A stretch of DNA of 64,000 nt from JAVBRD01 sp031548365 (GCA_031548365.1 JAVBRD010000010.1:62001-126000); one strand, 5' to 3'. Shown: positions 7,338-16,291, numbered from the stretch's first letter. Notes: generated by a model not told the origin, from the sequence alone. A program made the numbers and translations.

Positions 7338-8519
7338 ATGAGAACGGTCGGAACAAGCGCAATGGGAATCCGTACCCCGATCATCCGTGAAGGCGACGAT
7401 CTTGTCGCCATTGTCATCTCTTCGCTTGAAGACGCTGTGAAACACGATGGCGTAACCATCAGGGATTACGACGTCGTCGGCATCACCGAGGCGGTTTTGG
7501 CGCGTGCGCAGGGTAATTATGCCACGGTCGACCAGATCGCCGCCGATGTACACCGCGTATTTGGCGATGAAACTGTGGGGGTCGTCTTCCCCATCATGAG
7601 CCGCAATCGTTTCGCCATGCTGCTCAAGGGTATTGCGCGCGGCGCTAAGCGCGTGATTGTGCAGCTGAGCTATCCATCGGATGAAGTGGGCAACATGCTC
7701 ATCTCCATGGATGACGTTGAAGCGCACAACATTGATCCATTTTCGCAGGTGCTCACTGAGAGCGAGTATCGCGGGTTTTATGGAGACAATGTCACGCACC
7801 GCTTCACGGGCGTTGACTATGTTGACTACTACAAGCGCGTTGCGGGCAACATCGATATCATCCTCGCCAACGACCCGCGCGCCATCCTCAAGTACACGGA
7901 CAGTGTTATCGCAGCCGACATACACTCCCGTGCGCGGACGAAACGCGTGATCAAAGCCGCCGGCGGGAAAACAGTTATCAGCATGGATGAGCTTTTGACC
8001 GCTCCGGTCGAAGGCAGCGGATACAACGCCAAGTATGGTTTGCTCGGATCCAACAAGGCCAGTGAAGAGCGCGTTAAGCTTTTCCCACGCGACGGCGAGG
8101 CGTTCGTAAACGATGTCAAATCTGGAATTATGGAGAAATTTGGCAAGGACGTACACGTCATCGTTTACGGCGACGGTTGCTTCAAAGACCCGATCGGCGG
8201 CATCTGGGAACTGGCCGATCCGGTAGTTGTCCCGTTCCACACCGAAGGGCTTCTCGGTACACCCAATGAACTGAAACTCAAGTATCTTGCCGATAACGAT
8301 TATGCGGATCTCTCTAAAGAAGACGCCAAGGACAAAATTACCGAGGCCATCAAGAACAAAGGGGCACGCAGCCTCATGGGCAAGATGGAGTCGGAAGGCA
8401 CGACGCCCCGCAGGCTCACCGACTTGCTTGGTTCACTGTGCGACCTGACTTCGGGGTCGGGAGACAAGGGCACGCCCATCGTGCTCATTCAAGGATACTT
8501 CGACAATTACGCGTCGTAA
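7338..8519 (+). CDS. CofE-like F420-0:gamma-glutamyl ligase family protein
   Basis: A 393-residue protein of the CofE superfamily. The N-terminal G-I-R-T-P-I-I-R-E-G-D-D-L, the I-T-E-A-V-L-A-R-A-Q-G-N-Y segment, the F-P-I-M-S-R-N-R-F stretch and the late D-P-I-G-G-I-W-E-L-A-D-P-V-V-V-P region are typical of the Firmicute members, which are longer (about 390) than archaeal CofE (about 250). CofE adds glutamate to F420-0, but no F420 gene is in view and spore-forming clostridia are not known for F420, so the substrate here is uncertain. AAAGGACAGG precedes the ATG. The RidA gene follows after 24 bases and is probably co-transcribed. Confidence 0.82.
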   Translation: MRTVGTSAMGIRTPIIREGDDLVAIVISSLEDAVKHDGVTIRDYDVVGITEAVLARAQGNYATVDQIAADVHRVFGDETVGVVFPIMSRNRFAMLLKGIARGAKRVIVQLSYPSDEVGNMLISMDDVEAHNIDPFSQVLTESEYRGFYGDNVTHRFTGVDYVDYYKRVAGNIDIILANDPRAILKYTDSVIAADIHSRARTKRVIKAAGGKTVISMDELLTAPVEGSGYNAKYGLLGSNKASEERVKLFPRDGEAFVNDVKSGIMEKFGKDVHVIVYGDGCFKDPIGGIWELADPVVVPFHTEGLLGTPNELKLKYLADNDYADLSKEDAKDKITEAIKNKGARSLMGKMESEGTTPRRLTDLLGSLCDLTSGSGDKGTPIVLIQGYFDNYAS

Positions 8520-8543
8520 ACAGCGGCGCTGAAAGGAACGCGC

Positions 8544-8924
8544 ATGAGCAAAACTTCCGTGTCTACCCCCAAGGCTCCTGCCGCGATCGGTCCGTATTCG
8601 CAGGGCATCTCTACCGGCAGCATGCTCTTTACGTCGGGGCAGCTCCCGATTGATATGTCGACAGGGCTGCTTGAAACCGAGGACATCCGCAGAGCGACGG
8701 TTTTTGCGCTGGACAACGTGAAGGCCATCCTGGAAGCGGGCGGTACGGGCTTAGAATCGGTCGTCAAAACCGTCGTGTTTCTGACAAATCTCGCCGACTT
8801 CGCCGCAATGAACGAAGTGTACGCATCGTATTTTGCAGATCCGCCTCCCGCTAGATCGTGCGTTCAAGTGGCCGCACTGCCAAAGGGCGCAGCCATTGAA
8901 ATCGAGGCAATCGCAATCGTGTAA
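8544..8924 (+). CDS. ridA: RidA family enamine/imine deaminase
   Basis: A 126-residue protein of standard RidA length. It has the A-P-A-A-I-G-P-Y-S-Q-G-I start and the C-terminal P-P-A-R-S-C-V-Q-V-A-A-L-P-K-G-A-A-I-E-I-E segment, including the arginine that binds the substrate carboxylate. RidA hydrolyses reactive 2-aminoacrylate and related imines made by PLP enzymes such as threonine dehydratase, preventing damage. A distant IlvA (57160-58359) and cysteine synthase (22088-22996) could supply such imines, but linkage is not physical. GAAAGGAACGCGC lies before the ATG. A strong terminator follows. Confidence 0.93.
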   Translation: MSKTSVSTPKAPAAIGPYSQGISTGSMLFTSGQLPIDMSTGLLETEDIRRATVFALDNVKAILEAGGTGLESVVKTVVFLTNLADFAAMNEVYASYFADPPPARSCVQVAALPKGAAIEIEAIAIV

Positions 8925-8925
8925 G

Positions 8926-8963
8926 CACAAAAGCTCAACGGGAATGGCCGTTGAGCTTTTGTG
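8926..8963 (+). terminator. Intrinsic terminator after ridA
   Basis: A perfect 16-bp stem (8926-8941 with 8948-8963) and 6-base loop begin two bases after the ridA stop. The right arm contains TTTTGTGTT, giving a modest U-rich tail. Confidence 0.85.
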
Positions 8964-9112
8964 TTAGGCGGCCATCGTTCGAGTATCCCGCGCGGAGGGC
9001 GGGCTCACCACGATCTCTTTGTCTCAACTTGGTTCCAAATCAGTTGGAAGTTACTGATGATGGACTCTATCGCGTAAATATCGCGTGTTGGTGTGTTTGG
9101 CGGCCGCAAGAT

Positions 9113-9141
9113 TTGACACGCAGCTTGTTTCGTGTTACGCT
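9113..9141 (+). promoter_or_regulatory. Promoter for the rsgA leader
   Basis: Perfect TTGACA (9113-9118), a 17-base spacer and TACGCT (9136-9141, three of six). The strong first box and exact spacing make it the best start point for rsgA transcription, giving a leader of about 200 bases. Confidence 0.55.
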
Positions 9142-9184
9142 AATTGTAATTTGTCCGATGATGACTGAAAGGGGAGATGTTTGA

Positions 9185-9214
9185 ATGAAGGCTGACGAGG
9201 TGCGCCTGACCTAG
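9185..9214 (+). CDS. Possible 9-residue leader peptide upstream of rsgA
   Basis: An ATG at 9185 opens a 9-codon frame (M-K-A-D-E-V-R-L-T, then TAG) and follows AAAGGGGAG about 10 bases upstream. It lies between the promoter and the hairpin before rsgA, as leader peptides do. Its length is too short to judge by codon use, so this is a suggestion only. Confidence 0.25.
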   Translation: MKADEVRLT

Positions 9215-9293
9215 AACATCATACTCGCGCAGCGCCCGTATGTATGGGTTTGTTTTGCGCGGCATCGGATAAGCCTGAGCGACGGAATGCGAA

Positions 9294-9336
9294 AAGCACC
9301 GGCAGCCCTGAGTGGCTGTCCGGTGCTTCCTATTTT
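9294..9336 (+). terminator. Terminator-like hairpin just before rsgA (possible attenuator)
   Basis: A 9-bp stem (AAGCACCGG 9294-9302 with CCGGTGCTT 9320-9328) continues after a single bulge as 5 more pairs (CAGCC with GGCTG) and closes a 6-base loop. CCTATTTT follows. The rsgA ribosome site is at 9338-9344, so folding would end transcription just before it or cover the approach to it. Confidence 0.55.
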
Positions 9337-9351
9337 GAAAGGGGATTTCGG

Positions 9352-10404
9352 TTGGATTTCTTAAGCACCTATGGCTATGACGATCAATGGCGGGAACTCT
9401 TTGAGCGGCAATTCGGCCACACTGAACGCGAACCCGCGCGTGTGATCGAAGAGCACCGGAACCAGTTCATCATCGCCGCACCCGAAGGCGAGGCTGCCGC
9501 AACTTTTTCCGGAAAACTAAGACACGAGGGCAAGCTCCCCCCCGCCGTCGGCGATTACGTTGCCGTGCGTATGAGCGCGACAAGGGATCGCGGGATTATC
9601 GAGGGCGTACTGGAGCGCAGAAGTGTGTTTCAGCGCAGGGATGGCTTCCACGACCGCATGCAGCCGCTGGCTGCCAACATCGATACGGTGATTCTCTGCA
9701 TGTCGCTCAACCGCGATTTCAACATGAAAAGGCTGGAACGTTACCTTGCGCTTGCGCGTTCAAGCGGTGCGGCGGTCGCGCTCGCGCTGACCAAGTCCGA
9801 CCTTTGCGCGGACGCGGGCAAGCTGCGCGCTGAGGCATCGCGCTTGTGCGAAAACGACCCGATCCATATCGTTTCGGCGGTTACGCGGGAAGGTATGGAC
9901 GACCTGATGTGTTACTTCGCGCCTGGCAAAACAGCTGCCGCGCTCGGGTCGTCCGGGGTTGGCAAGTCGACGCTCGTCAATGCGATTTTTGGCCGCGAGA
10001 TCATGAAAACCGCAGCCATCCGCGAGGACGATGCGCACGGACGTCACACAACCGTACACAGGCAGCTGATCAGACTGCCTTCCGGCGGACTTTATATCGA
10101 CACCCCTGGCCTTCGCGAGGTCGGCCTGGGCGAAGCCGAAGCGGCTGTGACTGATCTGTTTGAAGACATCATCGCGCTGGTCCGCTCGTGCAAGTTTTCG
10201 AATTGTAAGCACCGCGATGAACCGGGCTGCGCGGTAGCCGCCGCAATCGCAGGCGGCACCTTGGACGAAAAACGCGTGGAGCGCTACTTGACGCTGTCCA
10301 AAGAATCGCTTTACCGTGACAGACGCCCGGCGTATAATCAGTCTAGAAAAGATAAACGTCAAAAGGTGGAGCGGGCCACTCTACCGGACGACGAGGACGA
10401 CTAG
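9352..10404 (+). CDS. rsgA: Ribosome small subunit-dependent GTPase A
   Basis: A 350-residue circularly permuted GTPase. An OB-fold N-terminus is followed by G4 first (L-T-K-S-D-L), then S-A-V, then G1 G-S-S-G-V-G-K-S-T-L-V-N, G3 D-T-P-G-L-R-E-V-G, and a C-terminal zinc site C-K-F-S-N-C-K-H-R-D-E-P-G-C. RsgA checks 30S maturation, releasing with GTP hydrolysis. The TTG at 9352 is chosen because AAAGGGG lies eight bases before it; the longer reading runs through the hairpin at 9294-9336. The alcohol dehydrogenase gene begins 12 bases after its stop. Confidence 0.95.
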   Translation: MDFLSTYGYDDQWRELFERQFGHTEREPARVIEEHRNQFIIAAPEGEAAATFSGKLRHEGKLPPAVGDYVAVRMSATRDRGIIEGVLERRSVFQRRDGFHDRMQPLAANIDTVILCMSLNRDFNMKRLERYLALARSSGAAVALALTKSDLCADAGKLRAEASRLCENDPIHIVSAVTREGMDDLMCYFAPGKTAAALGSSGVGKSTLVNAIFGREIMKTAAIREDDAHGRHTTVHRQLIRLPSGGLYIDTPGLREVGLGEAEAAVTDLFEDIIALVRSCKFSNCKHRDEPGCAVAAAIAGGTLDEKRVERYLTLSKESLYRDRRPAYNQSRKDKRQKVERATLPDDEDD

Positions 10405-10416
10405 GAGGATCAAAGC

Positions 10417-11469
10417 GTGCCTGAAATGATGAAAGCGGTTGTCAAATACGAAAATGTCGCGCGCGCAACGAAACTGATGGACATGCCTGTACCTGAAATT
10501 GGCGATGACGACGTGCTTGTGCGCGTTTCGCACATTGGCGTATGCGGGACTGACCCACACATGCACCTCAACCTGACGACCATCCCCATCGCTGTTCCTT
10601 TAATCTTTGGGCATGAGTTCGCGGGCACCATCGAACGCGTCGGCGCCGACGTTATCGGGTGGCTGATCGGCGACCGCGTCACAGCAGAGACGCACGCCGA
10701 TTATTGCGGACAGTGCTTCATGTGCCGCAGCAATAATTATCACTTGTGCCGCGATCGCAAAGGCTACGGCTTCAAAACGCATGGCGCGTTCACGAAATAC
10801 GTTCGCGTACCTGCACGCATCCTTCACCGCGTGCCCGAAAGCGTCACGCTCAAAGAAGCTTCCCTGACCGAACCGCTCTGCGTCGCATACAAATCCGTCG
10901 TCGTCAACAGCGGTGTCAGGCCGGGCGACACCGTGTGCGTGATTGGACCCGGGCCGATCGGCCTCTTATGCGTGAAAATGGCGCAAATCTGCGGCGCAAG
11001 CGAGATCATCGCCATTGGCGCGGACGGCGACGAGCAGCGCCTGCATACCGCACTCGCTTATGGCGCGACCAAGGCCATCGTCTCCTCTCGAGAGGATGCC
11101 GAGGCGTACGTCAAGTCCCTCGGTGACGGCTACGGCGCGGATTTCGTTTTTGATGCCGCCGGCGTCTCCGCCACGCTTGAGTTGTCCCTCAAGCTCGTTC
11201 GTCCAACAGGCCAAATTACCAAGATCGGCTGGGGCCCGAAACCTGTTGGTTTCTCAATCGACCCGCTCATCGCAAAATCAGCGACGCTGCAAGGACACTT
11301 CTCACACACATGGGATGTCTGGGAGAAATGCCTAATCCTGCTGGCCAAGGGACAGGTTGACCTCAAGCCGTTGATCACGCACGAACTCACCATTGACCGC
11401 TTTGAGGAAGCGTTTGAGCTCATCGAAAAGCGCGAGGCTATGAAGGTCGTGCTCACTCCCATCGACTAA
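10417..11469 (+). CDS. Zinc-dependent medium-chain alcohol (polyol/threonine) dehydrogenase
   Basis: A 350-residue MDR dehydrogenase. The catalytic zinc site is seen in G-V-C-G-T-D-P-H and G-H-E-F-A-G, the structural zinc in D-Y-C-G-Q-C-F-M-C with a fourth Cys in Y-H-L-C, and the NAD(P) fold in C-V-I-G-P-G-P-I-G-L-L. The form resembles sorbitol/L-iditol, threonine and butanediol dehydrogenases; the exact substrate cannot be told. The start is a GTG (10417) with AGGAGG eight bases before it. It lies 12 bases after rsgA, probably in the same transcript, and ends at a strong hairpin. Confidence 0.9.
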   Translation: MPEMMKAVVKYENVARATKLMDMPVPEIGDDDVLVRVSHIGVCGTDPHMHLNLTTIPIAVPLIFGHEFAGTIERVGADVIGWLIGDRVTAETHADYCGQCFMCRSNNYHLCRDRKGYGFKTHGAFTKYVRVPARILHRVPESVTLKEASLTEPLCVAYKSVVVNSGVRPGDTVCVIGPGPIGLLCVKMAQICGASEIIAIGADGDEQRLHTALAYGATKAIVSSREDAEAYVKSLGDGYGADFVFDAAGVSATLELSLKLVRPTGQITKIGWGPKPVGFSIDPLIAKSATLQGHFSHTWDVWEKCLILLAKGQVDLKPLITHELTIDRFEEAFELIEKREAMKVVLTPID

Positions 11470-11499
11470 ATGCGATCTTCGCGTTCAACACAAATAAAC

Positions 11500-11530
11500 A
11501 AAGCGGCTGTGCTTGACGCACAGCCGCTTT
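11500..11530 (+). terminator. Hairpin terminator after the alcohol dehydrogenase
   Basis: A perfect 13-bp stem AAAGCGGCTGTGC (11500-11512) with its complement (11518-11530) and a 5-base loop. The tail is short (the arm ends TTT), so efficiency is uncertain. Confidence 0.75.
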
Positions 11531-11799
11531 GACGTGACGACGAACGCTGGGTACGTCATCAGAGCCAATCGAAAGCGTAAGTTTCGTCGCAAGATACTGC
11601 GTGTTCTTGCGGACCCCGAGCGACAACACCATTCGTCATCAGGATTGTCACGGTTTGGGTTGCTGCGCTCGATGCGCATCCGCTTTTGGAGTGTCAATGT
11701 GCCTGCCCGTACACAAAGCGCTGGAGGGACAGGGACAGGAAGTCCTTCGACTCAACACATGAGGTGGTATCCCTTTGCTCCTCCTGACTCCCGCCGCGG
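11531..11799. other. Intergenic region between converging genes, no gene seen
   Basis: About 270 bases between the dehydrogenase hairpin and the RND pump stop. I see a small hairpin (11588-11594 with 11605-11611) and no clear intrinsic terminator for the pump. Open frames on both strands here lack ribosome sites and family features. Confidence 0.5.
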
Positions 11800-14700
11800 C
11801 TACACGGGCGCGACTTCGGAGGGCGAGCTCTTCATGAACCGCTGACGAAGGCGCTTCCGGGCCTCATGGAGCATCAGGTAGAGTACGGGGATGAGCACGA
11901 GTGTGACGAGGGTAGCAAAGGAAAGGCCAAAGACGATGGTCGCGGCCATGGGGCGCTGAACCTCGGTGCCGATGCCGGAAGTGAACAGCATGGGCAAAAG
12001 GCCAAGAACCGTGGTCAGCGTTGTCATGAGGATTGGGCGCAGGCGAATCGGGCCTGCGGCAAGAACGGCATCGATGGTCGTCCTGCCCTCTTTGCGGAGC
12101 GTGTTGATGTAGTCCACGAGAACGATGGCGTTGTTGACAACGATTCCCATGAGCAGAATGAGTCCGAGCATGGAGAGCACACTGATGGTCTGCCCTGTGA
12201 TGAGCAGCCCGAGCAAGCCCGCCGACATAGCGATCGGGACGGAGAAGATGATGATGAACGGGTACATCAGTGACTCAAACTGTGAAACGATGACCATGTA
12301 AAGAAGCAAAAAACCCAGCGCAAACGCAACCAGCAGGTCGCTCATGGACGACATCATCGTCTCATAAGTACCGCCGATTTCAAAATGGATGCCTTCGGGT
12401 ATTGGGTGGGCATTGAGCACCTCTGTCAGATCCCGCGTGTAGGAGTTGAGGTCGCGCCCGAAGTATTCGCACGTGATCGTGATGTAGCGCCTCTGGTTGC
12501 TGCGCGTGATGGACGCGGGCTGAACCGAGACTTCAACTTGCGCAAGCTCAAGCAGCGGGATTGTTGACCCGTTCGCGATGGTGACGGACATGCCCTCAAT
12601 GTCAGGCAGAAACGTCAGGGAATCAGACGGATAGCTCAGGATGACATCCTCTTCGCGCCCTTCGACCTTGTAGCGCGTGATCGTCTGACCAGTGACGGCC
12701 GTACTGAGCGTATTCGCGATGTACGCCGCGCTTACACCCAGGCTTGCGGCCTTGTCGCGGTCAATGACGATTCGCGCCTGAGGGTAACCCTCCTCAAGTG
12801 AGGACGATACCGTGCGTGTGCCCTCAATGCCTTGTATCACGGTTTTGAGATCGTTGAAGGCGCTGTTGAGCTCGTCCATCTCATCGCCGTAGAGGTAAAA
12901 CGTTGTGGTGTTGCTGGAGCCGGCGAACGATGTGATCGCGTTGTTTGCGGTACCAAAGCCGATCTCGCAGCCTGCGACCTCCCCGATTGTGTTTCTGTAG
13001 CGCTCGATCAGCTGCGTGATACCGGGACGCTCGTCTTGCGGTGTCAAGTTGAGCAAAATGCGCGCCGAGTTACTGTTTCCTCCGCCGAGAGCGCTCCCGC
13101 CGCCGCCGATGGTGACGATCATGTCACGGATATCGGGCTGTCCATCAAGCCGTGACGCGACCTCCTGTGTCAGAGTCGAGGTTTCATCAAGGAGCGCGCC
13201 TTTGGGCGTAGTAACGGAAATGCTGATGATGCCCTCGTCCATGGTCGGTATGAACTCCATGCCCACAAACGCGATAGCGAGCGATGTGCCCGCGAGTATG
13301 GTTAGCGCAATCAGGCACACCATCGCGCGATGACCGACCGAGTAACGGAGCACGGTTGCGTAGAGTGCCAGAACGCGATCAAACGCGCGGTTCCACGCGT
13401 CGTTAAAGCGGTCGTAGAGGTTTTTCTTTTCTTTCTTTTTTCCGACTTTCAGGAATTTCGAGCACATCATGGGAACGACAGTGAGCGCGACGACGAGCGA
13501 CGCCGCGATCGAAAAACAGATAGTGAGCGCAAGCTGCTTGAACATCTCGGCGACCATGCCGGTCGTGAATACAACAGGAACGAACACCGCAACCGTCGTC
13601 AGCGTCGAAGCGATAACGGCAAGCGATACTTCCTTCGCTCCCTCCCTCGCGGCATCCTTCATGTCATAGCCCATCTCGTTATAGCGGTAGATGTTTTCCA
13701 GCACAACAATGGAGTTGTCAACTAGCATGCCCACGCTGATGGTGAGGCCCATGAGGGACACCATGTTGAGCGTCATATTGGCAAAAAACATTAACCCCAG
13801 TGTCGCAACGATGGACACCGGCATCGCTATGCCCACTATGACGGACGGCCTGACATTGCCAAGGAAGAGCATGAGCACCAGCATGGCGAGAAACGCGCCC
13901 ATAACAGCGTTGCTCGCCACGCTTGAGATGGACTGCGTGATGTACGTTGAGTTATCGACGATGACAGTGAACGTCAGATCCGGCTGCGTTTTGCGCAGGA
14001 TATCCAGCTCCGCCTTGACGCCGTTTGCCACATCGACCGTGTTTGCTGTGGACTGCTTGGAAATGTTGAGCACTACACTCGCTTTGCCGTTAACGATGGA
14101 ATAGGATGTAACTTCTTTGTAAGAACTGAAAACGTCCGCGACGTCATTTAAGCGAAGAGATGCGCCTGTGGGTGACGTCAGGGGCAGGTTGCGGATGTCG
14201 TCAAGAGACATGAACTGCCCAACGGTGCGCAGCTGGAGTTTGGTATCCCCCTGGCGGACCTCTCCGACAGGGAGGTTGAGGTTTTCACTGGACACGGCCT
14301 GAGATATCTGCGCGCTGGTCACGCCGTAATACGCCATCCTGTCGGGCATGAGCTCGACGCTGACCATTTTCTGTTTGCCGCCGGTGATGTCGACGGATGC
14401 GACGCCTTCAGTGCGTTCAATGTTCTTGACGACATCGTCGCTGATGCGGTTGTAGAGCTCGACCGGGTCGTCCATACCTGTGACGGCGATCTGAAAACTC
14501 GAGAGCATGTTAGGGTCGATTTGAAACACACGCGGCTCTACGCCGGAAGGCAGGTAGCGCTTGATCATGTCGATGGCTTCGCGCATCTTAAGGGACGCGT
14601 TGTCCATATCGGTGCCATCCACAAACTCAAGGATGACGATGCTTGATCCGTCCGATGAAGTCGATGTGATGTCTTTGACGTTGCTCACACGTCCGAGCGC

Positions 14701-14907
14701 GCTCTCCAGCGGCCGGGTGACGAGGTTCTCGACCTCTTCGGGAGCCGCGCCAGTGTAAGTGGATGAGACAACCGCGACCGCGATACTGATGTCGGGCATC
14801 AAGTCCTGCTTGAGCCTTGTCAACCCCATGAACCCCACGATGATCACGATGAACACGAGCATAATGGTCGTCATCGGCCTCTTAATGGAAAGACCGGATA
14901 TGTTCAT
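11800..14907 (-). CDS. RND superfamily efflux transporter (HAE1/AcrB-like)
   Basis: A 1035-residue transporter of standard AcrB length: one N-terminal membrane helix, a large extracytoplasmic loop, five helices, then the same plan again. Typical signs are R-P-M-T-T-I-M-L-V near the N-terminus, G-L-T-I-S-V-G-M-L-V-D-N-S-I-V-V-L-E-N in helix 4 (the proton-relay aspartate region) and G-I-V-V-N-N-A-I-V-L-V-D-Y in the second half. RND pumps extrude drugs, lipids or metals using the proton gradient. The ATG overlaps the adaptor stop (ATGA), so the two are translationally coupled. No outer-membrane channel gene is present, as expected for a monoderm host. Confidence 0.93.
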   Translation of the reverse strand: MNISGLSIKRPMTTIMLVFIVIIVGFMGLTRLKQDLMPDISIAVAVVSSTYTGAAPEEVENLVTRPLESALGRVSNVKDITSTSSDGSSIVILEFVDGTDMDNASLKMREAIDMIKRYLPSGVEPRVFQIDPNMLSSFQIAVTGMDDPVELYNRISDDVVKNIERTEGVASVDITGGKQKMVSVELMPDRMAYYGVTSAQISQAVSSENLNLPVGEVRQGDTKLQLRTVGQFMSLDDIRNLPLTSPTGASLRLNDVADVFSSYKEVTSYSIVNGKASVVLNISKQSTANTVDVANGVKAELDILRKTQPDLTFTVIVDNSTYITQSISSVASNAVMGAFLAMLVLMLFLGNVRPSVIVGIAMPVSIVATLGLMFFANMTLNMVSLMGLTISVGMLVDNSIVVLENIYRYNEMGYDMKDAAREGAKEVSLAVIASTLTTVAVFVPVVFTTGMVAEMFKQLALTICFSIAASLVVALTVVPMMCSKFLKVGKKKEKKNLYDRFNDAWNRAFDRVLALYATVLRYSVGHRAMVCLIALTILAGTSLAIAFVGMEFIPTMDEGIISISVTTPKGALLDETSTLTQEVASRLDGQPDIRDMIVTIGGGGSALGGGNSNSARILLNLTPQDERPGITQLIERYRNTIGEVAGCEIGFGTANNAITSFAGSSNTTTFYLYGDEMDELNSAFNDLKTVIQGIEGTRTVSSSLEEGYPQARIVIDRDKAASLGVSAAYIANTLSTAVTGQTITRYKVEGREEDVILSYPSDSLTFLPDIEGMSVTIANGSTIPLLELAQVEVSVQPASITRSNQRRYITITCEYFGRDLNSYTRDLTEVLNAHPIPEGIHFEIGGTYETMMSSMSDLLVAFALGFLLLYMVIVSQFESLMYPFIIIFSVPIAMSAGLLGLLITGQTISVLSMLGLILLMGIVVNNAIVLVDYINTLRKEGRTTIDAVLAAGPIRLRPILMTTLTTVLGLLPMLFTSGIGTEVQRPMAATIVFGLSFATLVTLVLIPVLYLMLHEARKRLRQRFMKSSPSEVAPV

Positions 14908-16229
14908 TTAGAGGCCTCCTGCCCGCTCTGAACCACGCTGACAGCCGTGCCGTCTTTGAGATACGCCTGACCTTTTACAACGATCTGATCGCTCTCGGAA
15001 AGCCCGCTCAAAATTTCAATGTGTTCGCCGTCGTCAATGCCAGTTGTGACATCGATAAGCGCGGCGCGCCCATCGACAATCTTAATGGCGCAGATTCGGC
15101 TCTCCCTCTCGATCACGGCGCTGCGCGGGATGATGACCGCGTCGTCCGCCTTTGCGCGCACGACGGATACTTTGGCGAACATGCCGGGCTTGATGCGCCC
15201 TTGTGCGTTGTCGAGCTCAACCGATACAGGGAATGTTGACGTCTGGGCCGCCGCGGGGGCCACTGTCTTGATGACACCTGCGAGCGGATCCTGTCCAAGC
15301 GATTCGATATTCACGTCGACCAAGTCTCCGGGAGAAAGAAGCGCCACGATGGTTTCGGTCACCTGTACGTCGACTCTAACCTTATCTGTTTTAACGATAA
15401 TGAAAGGTACGCTCTGCGTGCCAACCATGGCCAGCGGCTCAACGCCCCGCGATGAGATCACCCCGGAGATGGGCGCTTTGATTTGCGCGTCGTCCAGCGC
15501 TTCCTCGGCGATTTTCATTTGGACATCGAGCGCGTCTCGCTGTGATTTTGCTTGATTCACGGCGTCCTGCGCACGCTGAAGCGCTTCGGCGGGCGCATCG
15601 CCCGTGGATATTTCAGCACCTTTTTTGGCGTTCTCGTATGCGGTTCCGGCCAGTTCTCTCGCGAGCTTGGCCTGCTCGTAGGCCGTCTTGGCTGTATCGA
15701 CCTGTAGCTGAGAGTAATCTCCAATTGCGTACAGCTTTTGCGCGTTTTCGTAGTTTTGCTTGGCCTGTTCATACGAGTTGCTCGCTTGTTCTCGCGAGAT
15801 CCGAGTCTGTGAAACCGCGCCTTCCGCTTGTATCTGCGCGCTTTTGACCTGTGAGCCTGCGGCGAGCTTGAGCCCGGTTTCCGCCGCAGCGACGGATGCG
15901 TCGACGGTGGCGATTTGAGCTTTTAGCTTGTCGATGTTGTCCGCGATGTCGCGTTTGTCCATGGTGAACAGGACGTCGTCGGCTTGAACTGTGTCCCCCA
16001 CGTCAAAGAACACATCGAGCACTTTTCCTTGCAGTCTGCTGATCACGGGAACCTGCCTTTCGGGCTTGACTTGTCCGCGAAAAACAACGCGGTTTTCAAT
16101 TGTGCCGCGCGAAGGGGTCGCGACTTGCACGGGAACAAGCTTTTCCGAATACGCCTCCTGGGCGGTGCACGCGGTCAGCAGGAGCGCTGCGGTCACAATC
16201 GGAAAGATCAAAAGGCCAAGTTTCTTCAA
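14904..16229 (-). CDS. RND/HlyD family membrane-fusion adaptor, lipoprotein
   Basis: A 441-residue adaptor. The TTG at 16229 follows AAGGAGG at proper spacing and opens a lipoprotein signal: K-K-L, a hydrophobic stretch and the lipobox L-L-T-A-C (Cys at residue 21). Then come the lipoyl-type half G-K-V-L-D-V-F-F-D-V-G-D, a long Q/A/K-rich coiled-coil hairpin (about 95-215), the second half with D-A-Q-I-K-A-P-I-S-G-V-I, and a beta-barrel region. It links the pump to the outside. It lies first in a two-gene operon and overlaps the pump gene by four bases. A likely promoter lies at 16292-16320. Confidence 0.9.
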   Translation of the reverse strand: MKKLGLLIFPIVTAALLLTACTAQEAYSEKLVPVQVATPSRGTIENRVVFRGQVKPERQVPVISRLQGKVLDVFFDVGDTVQADDVLFTMDKRDIADNIDKLKAQIATVDASVAAAETGLKLAAGSQVKSAQIQAEGAVSQTRISREQASNSYEQAKQNYENAQKLYAIGDYSQLQVDTAKTAYEQAKLARELAGTAYENAKKGAEISTGDAPAEALQRAQDAVNQAKSQRDALDVQMKIAEEALDDAQIKAPISGVISSRGVEPLAMVGTQSVPFIIVKTDKVRVDVQVTETIVALLSPGDLVDVNIESLGQDPLAGVIKTVAPAAAQTSTFPVSVELDNAQGRIKPGMFAKVSVVRAKADDAVIIPRSAVIERESRICAIKIVDGRAALIDVTTGIDDGEHIEILSGLSESDQIVVKGQAYLKDGTAVSVVQSGQEASK

Positions 16230-16291
16230 AGGGGCGCCTCCTTGGCTCAAAGCCGAATAATAATGATTGAAAAGCTTCACATCCACACAAC

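Larger units (their letters stand above)
8964..9351 (+). other. Non-coding interval before rsgA
   Basis: About 390 bases without a convincing gene between the ridA terminator and rsgA. The first 150 bases hold nothing I can name. From 9113 on there is a promoter, a possible 9-residue leader ORF and a terminator-like hairpin, listed separately. A 77-codon open frame at 8951-9184 overlaps the terminator and lacks a ribosome site and family features. Confidence 0.6.

Noticed and set aside
7104..8240. 378-codon open frame on the minus strand opposite the CofE-like gene
   Set aside because: It has no family features and lies antisense to a clear gene with promoter and ribosome site.
8951..9184. 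77-codon plus-strand frame after ridA
   Set aside because: It starts inside a perfect terminator stem and has no ribosome site or known motif.
11513..11845. 110-codon plus-strand frame between the dehydrogenase and RND pump
   Set aside because: It starts within the terminator hairpin and has a composition unlike the real genes; it also overlaps the pump end.
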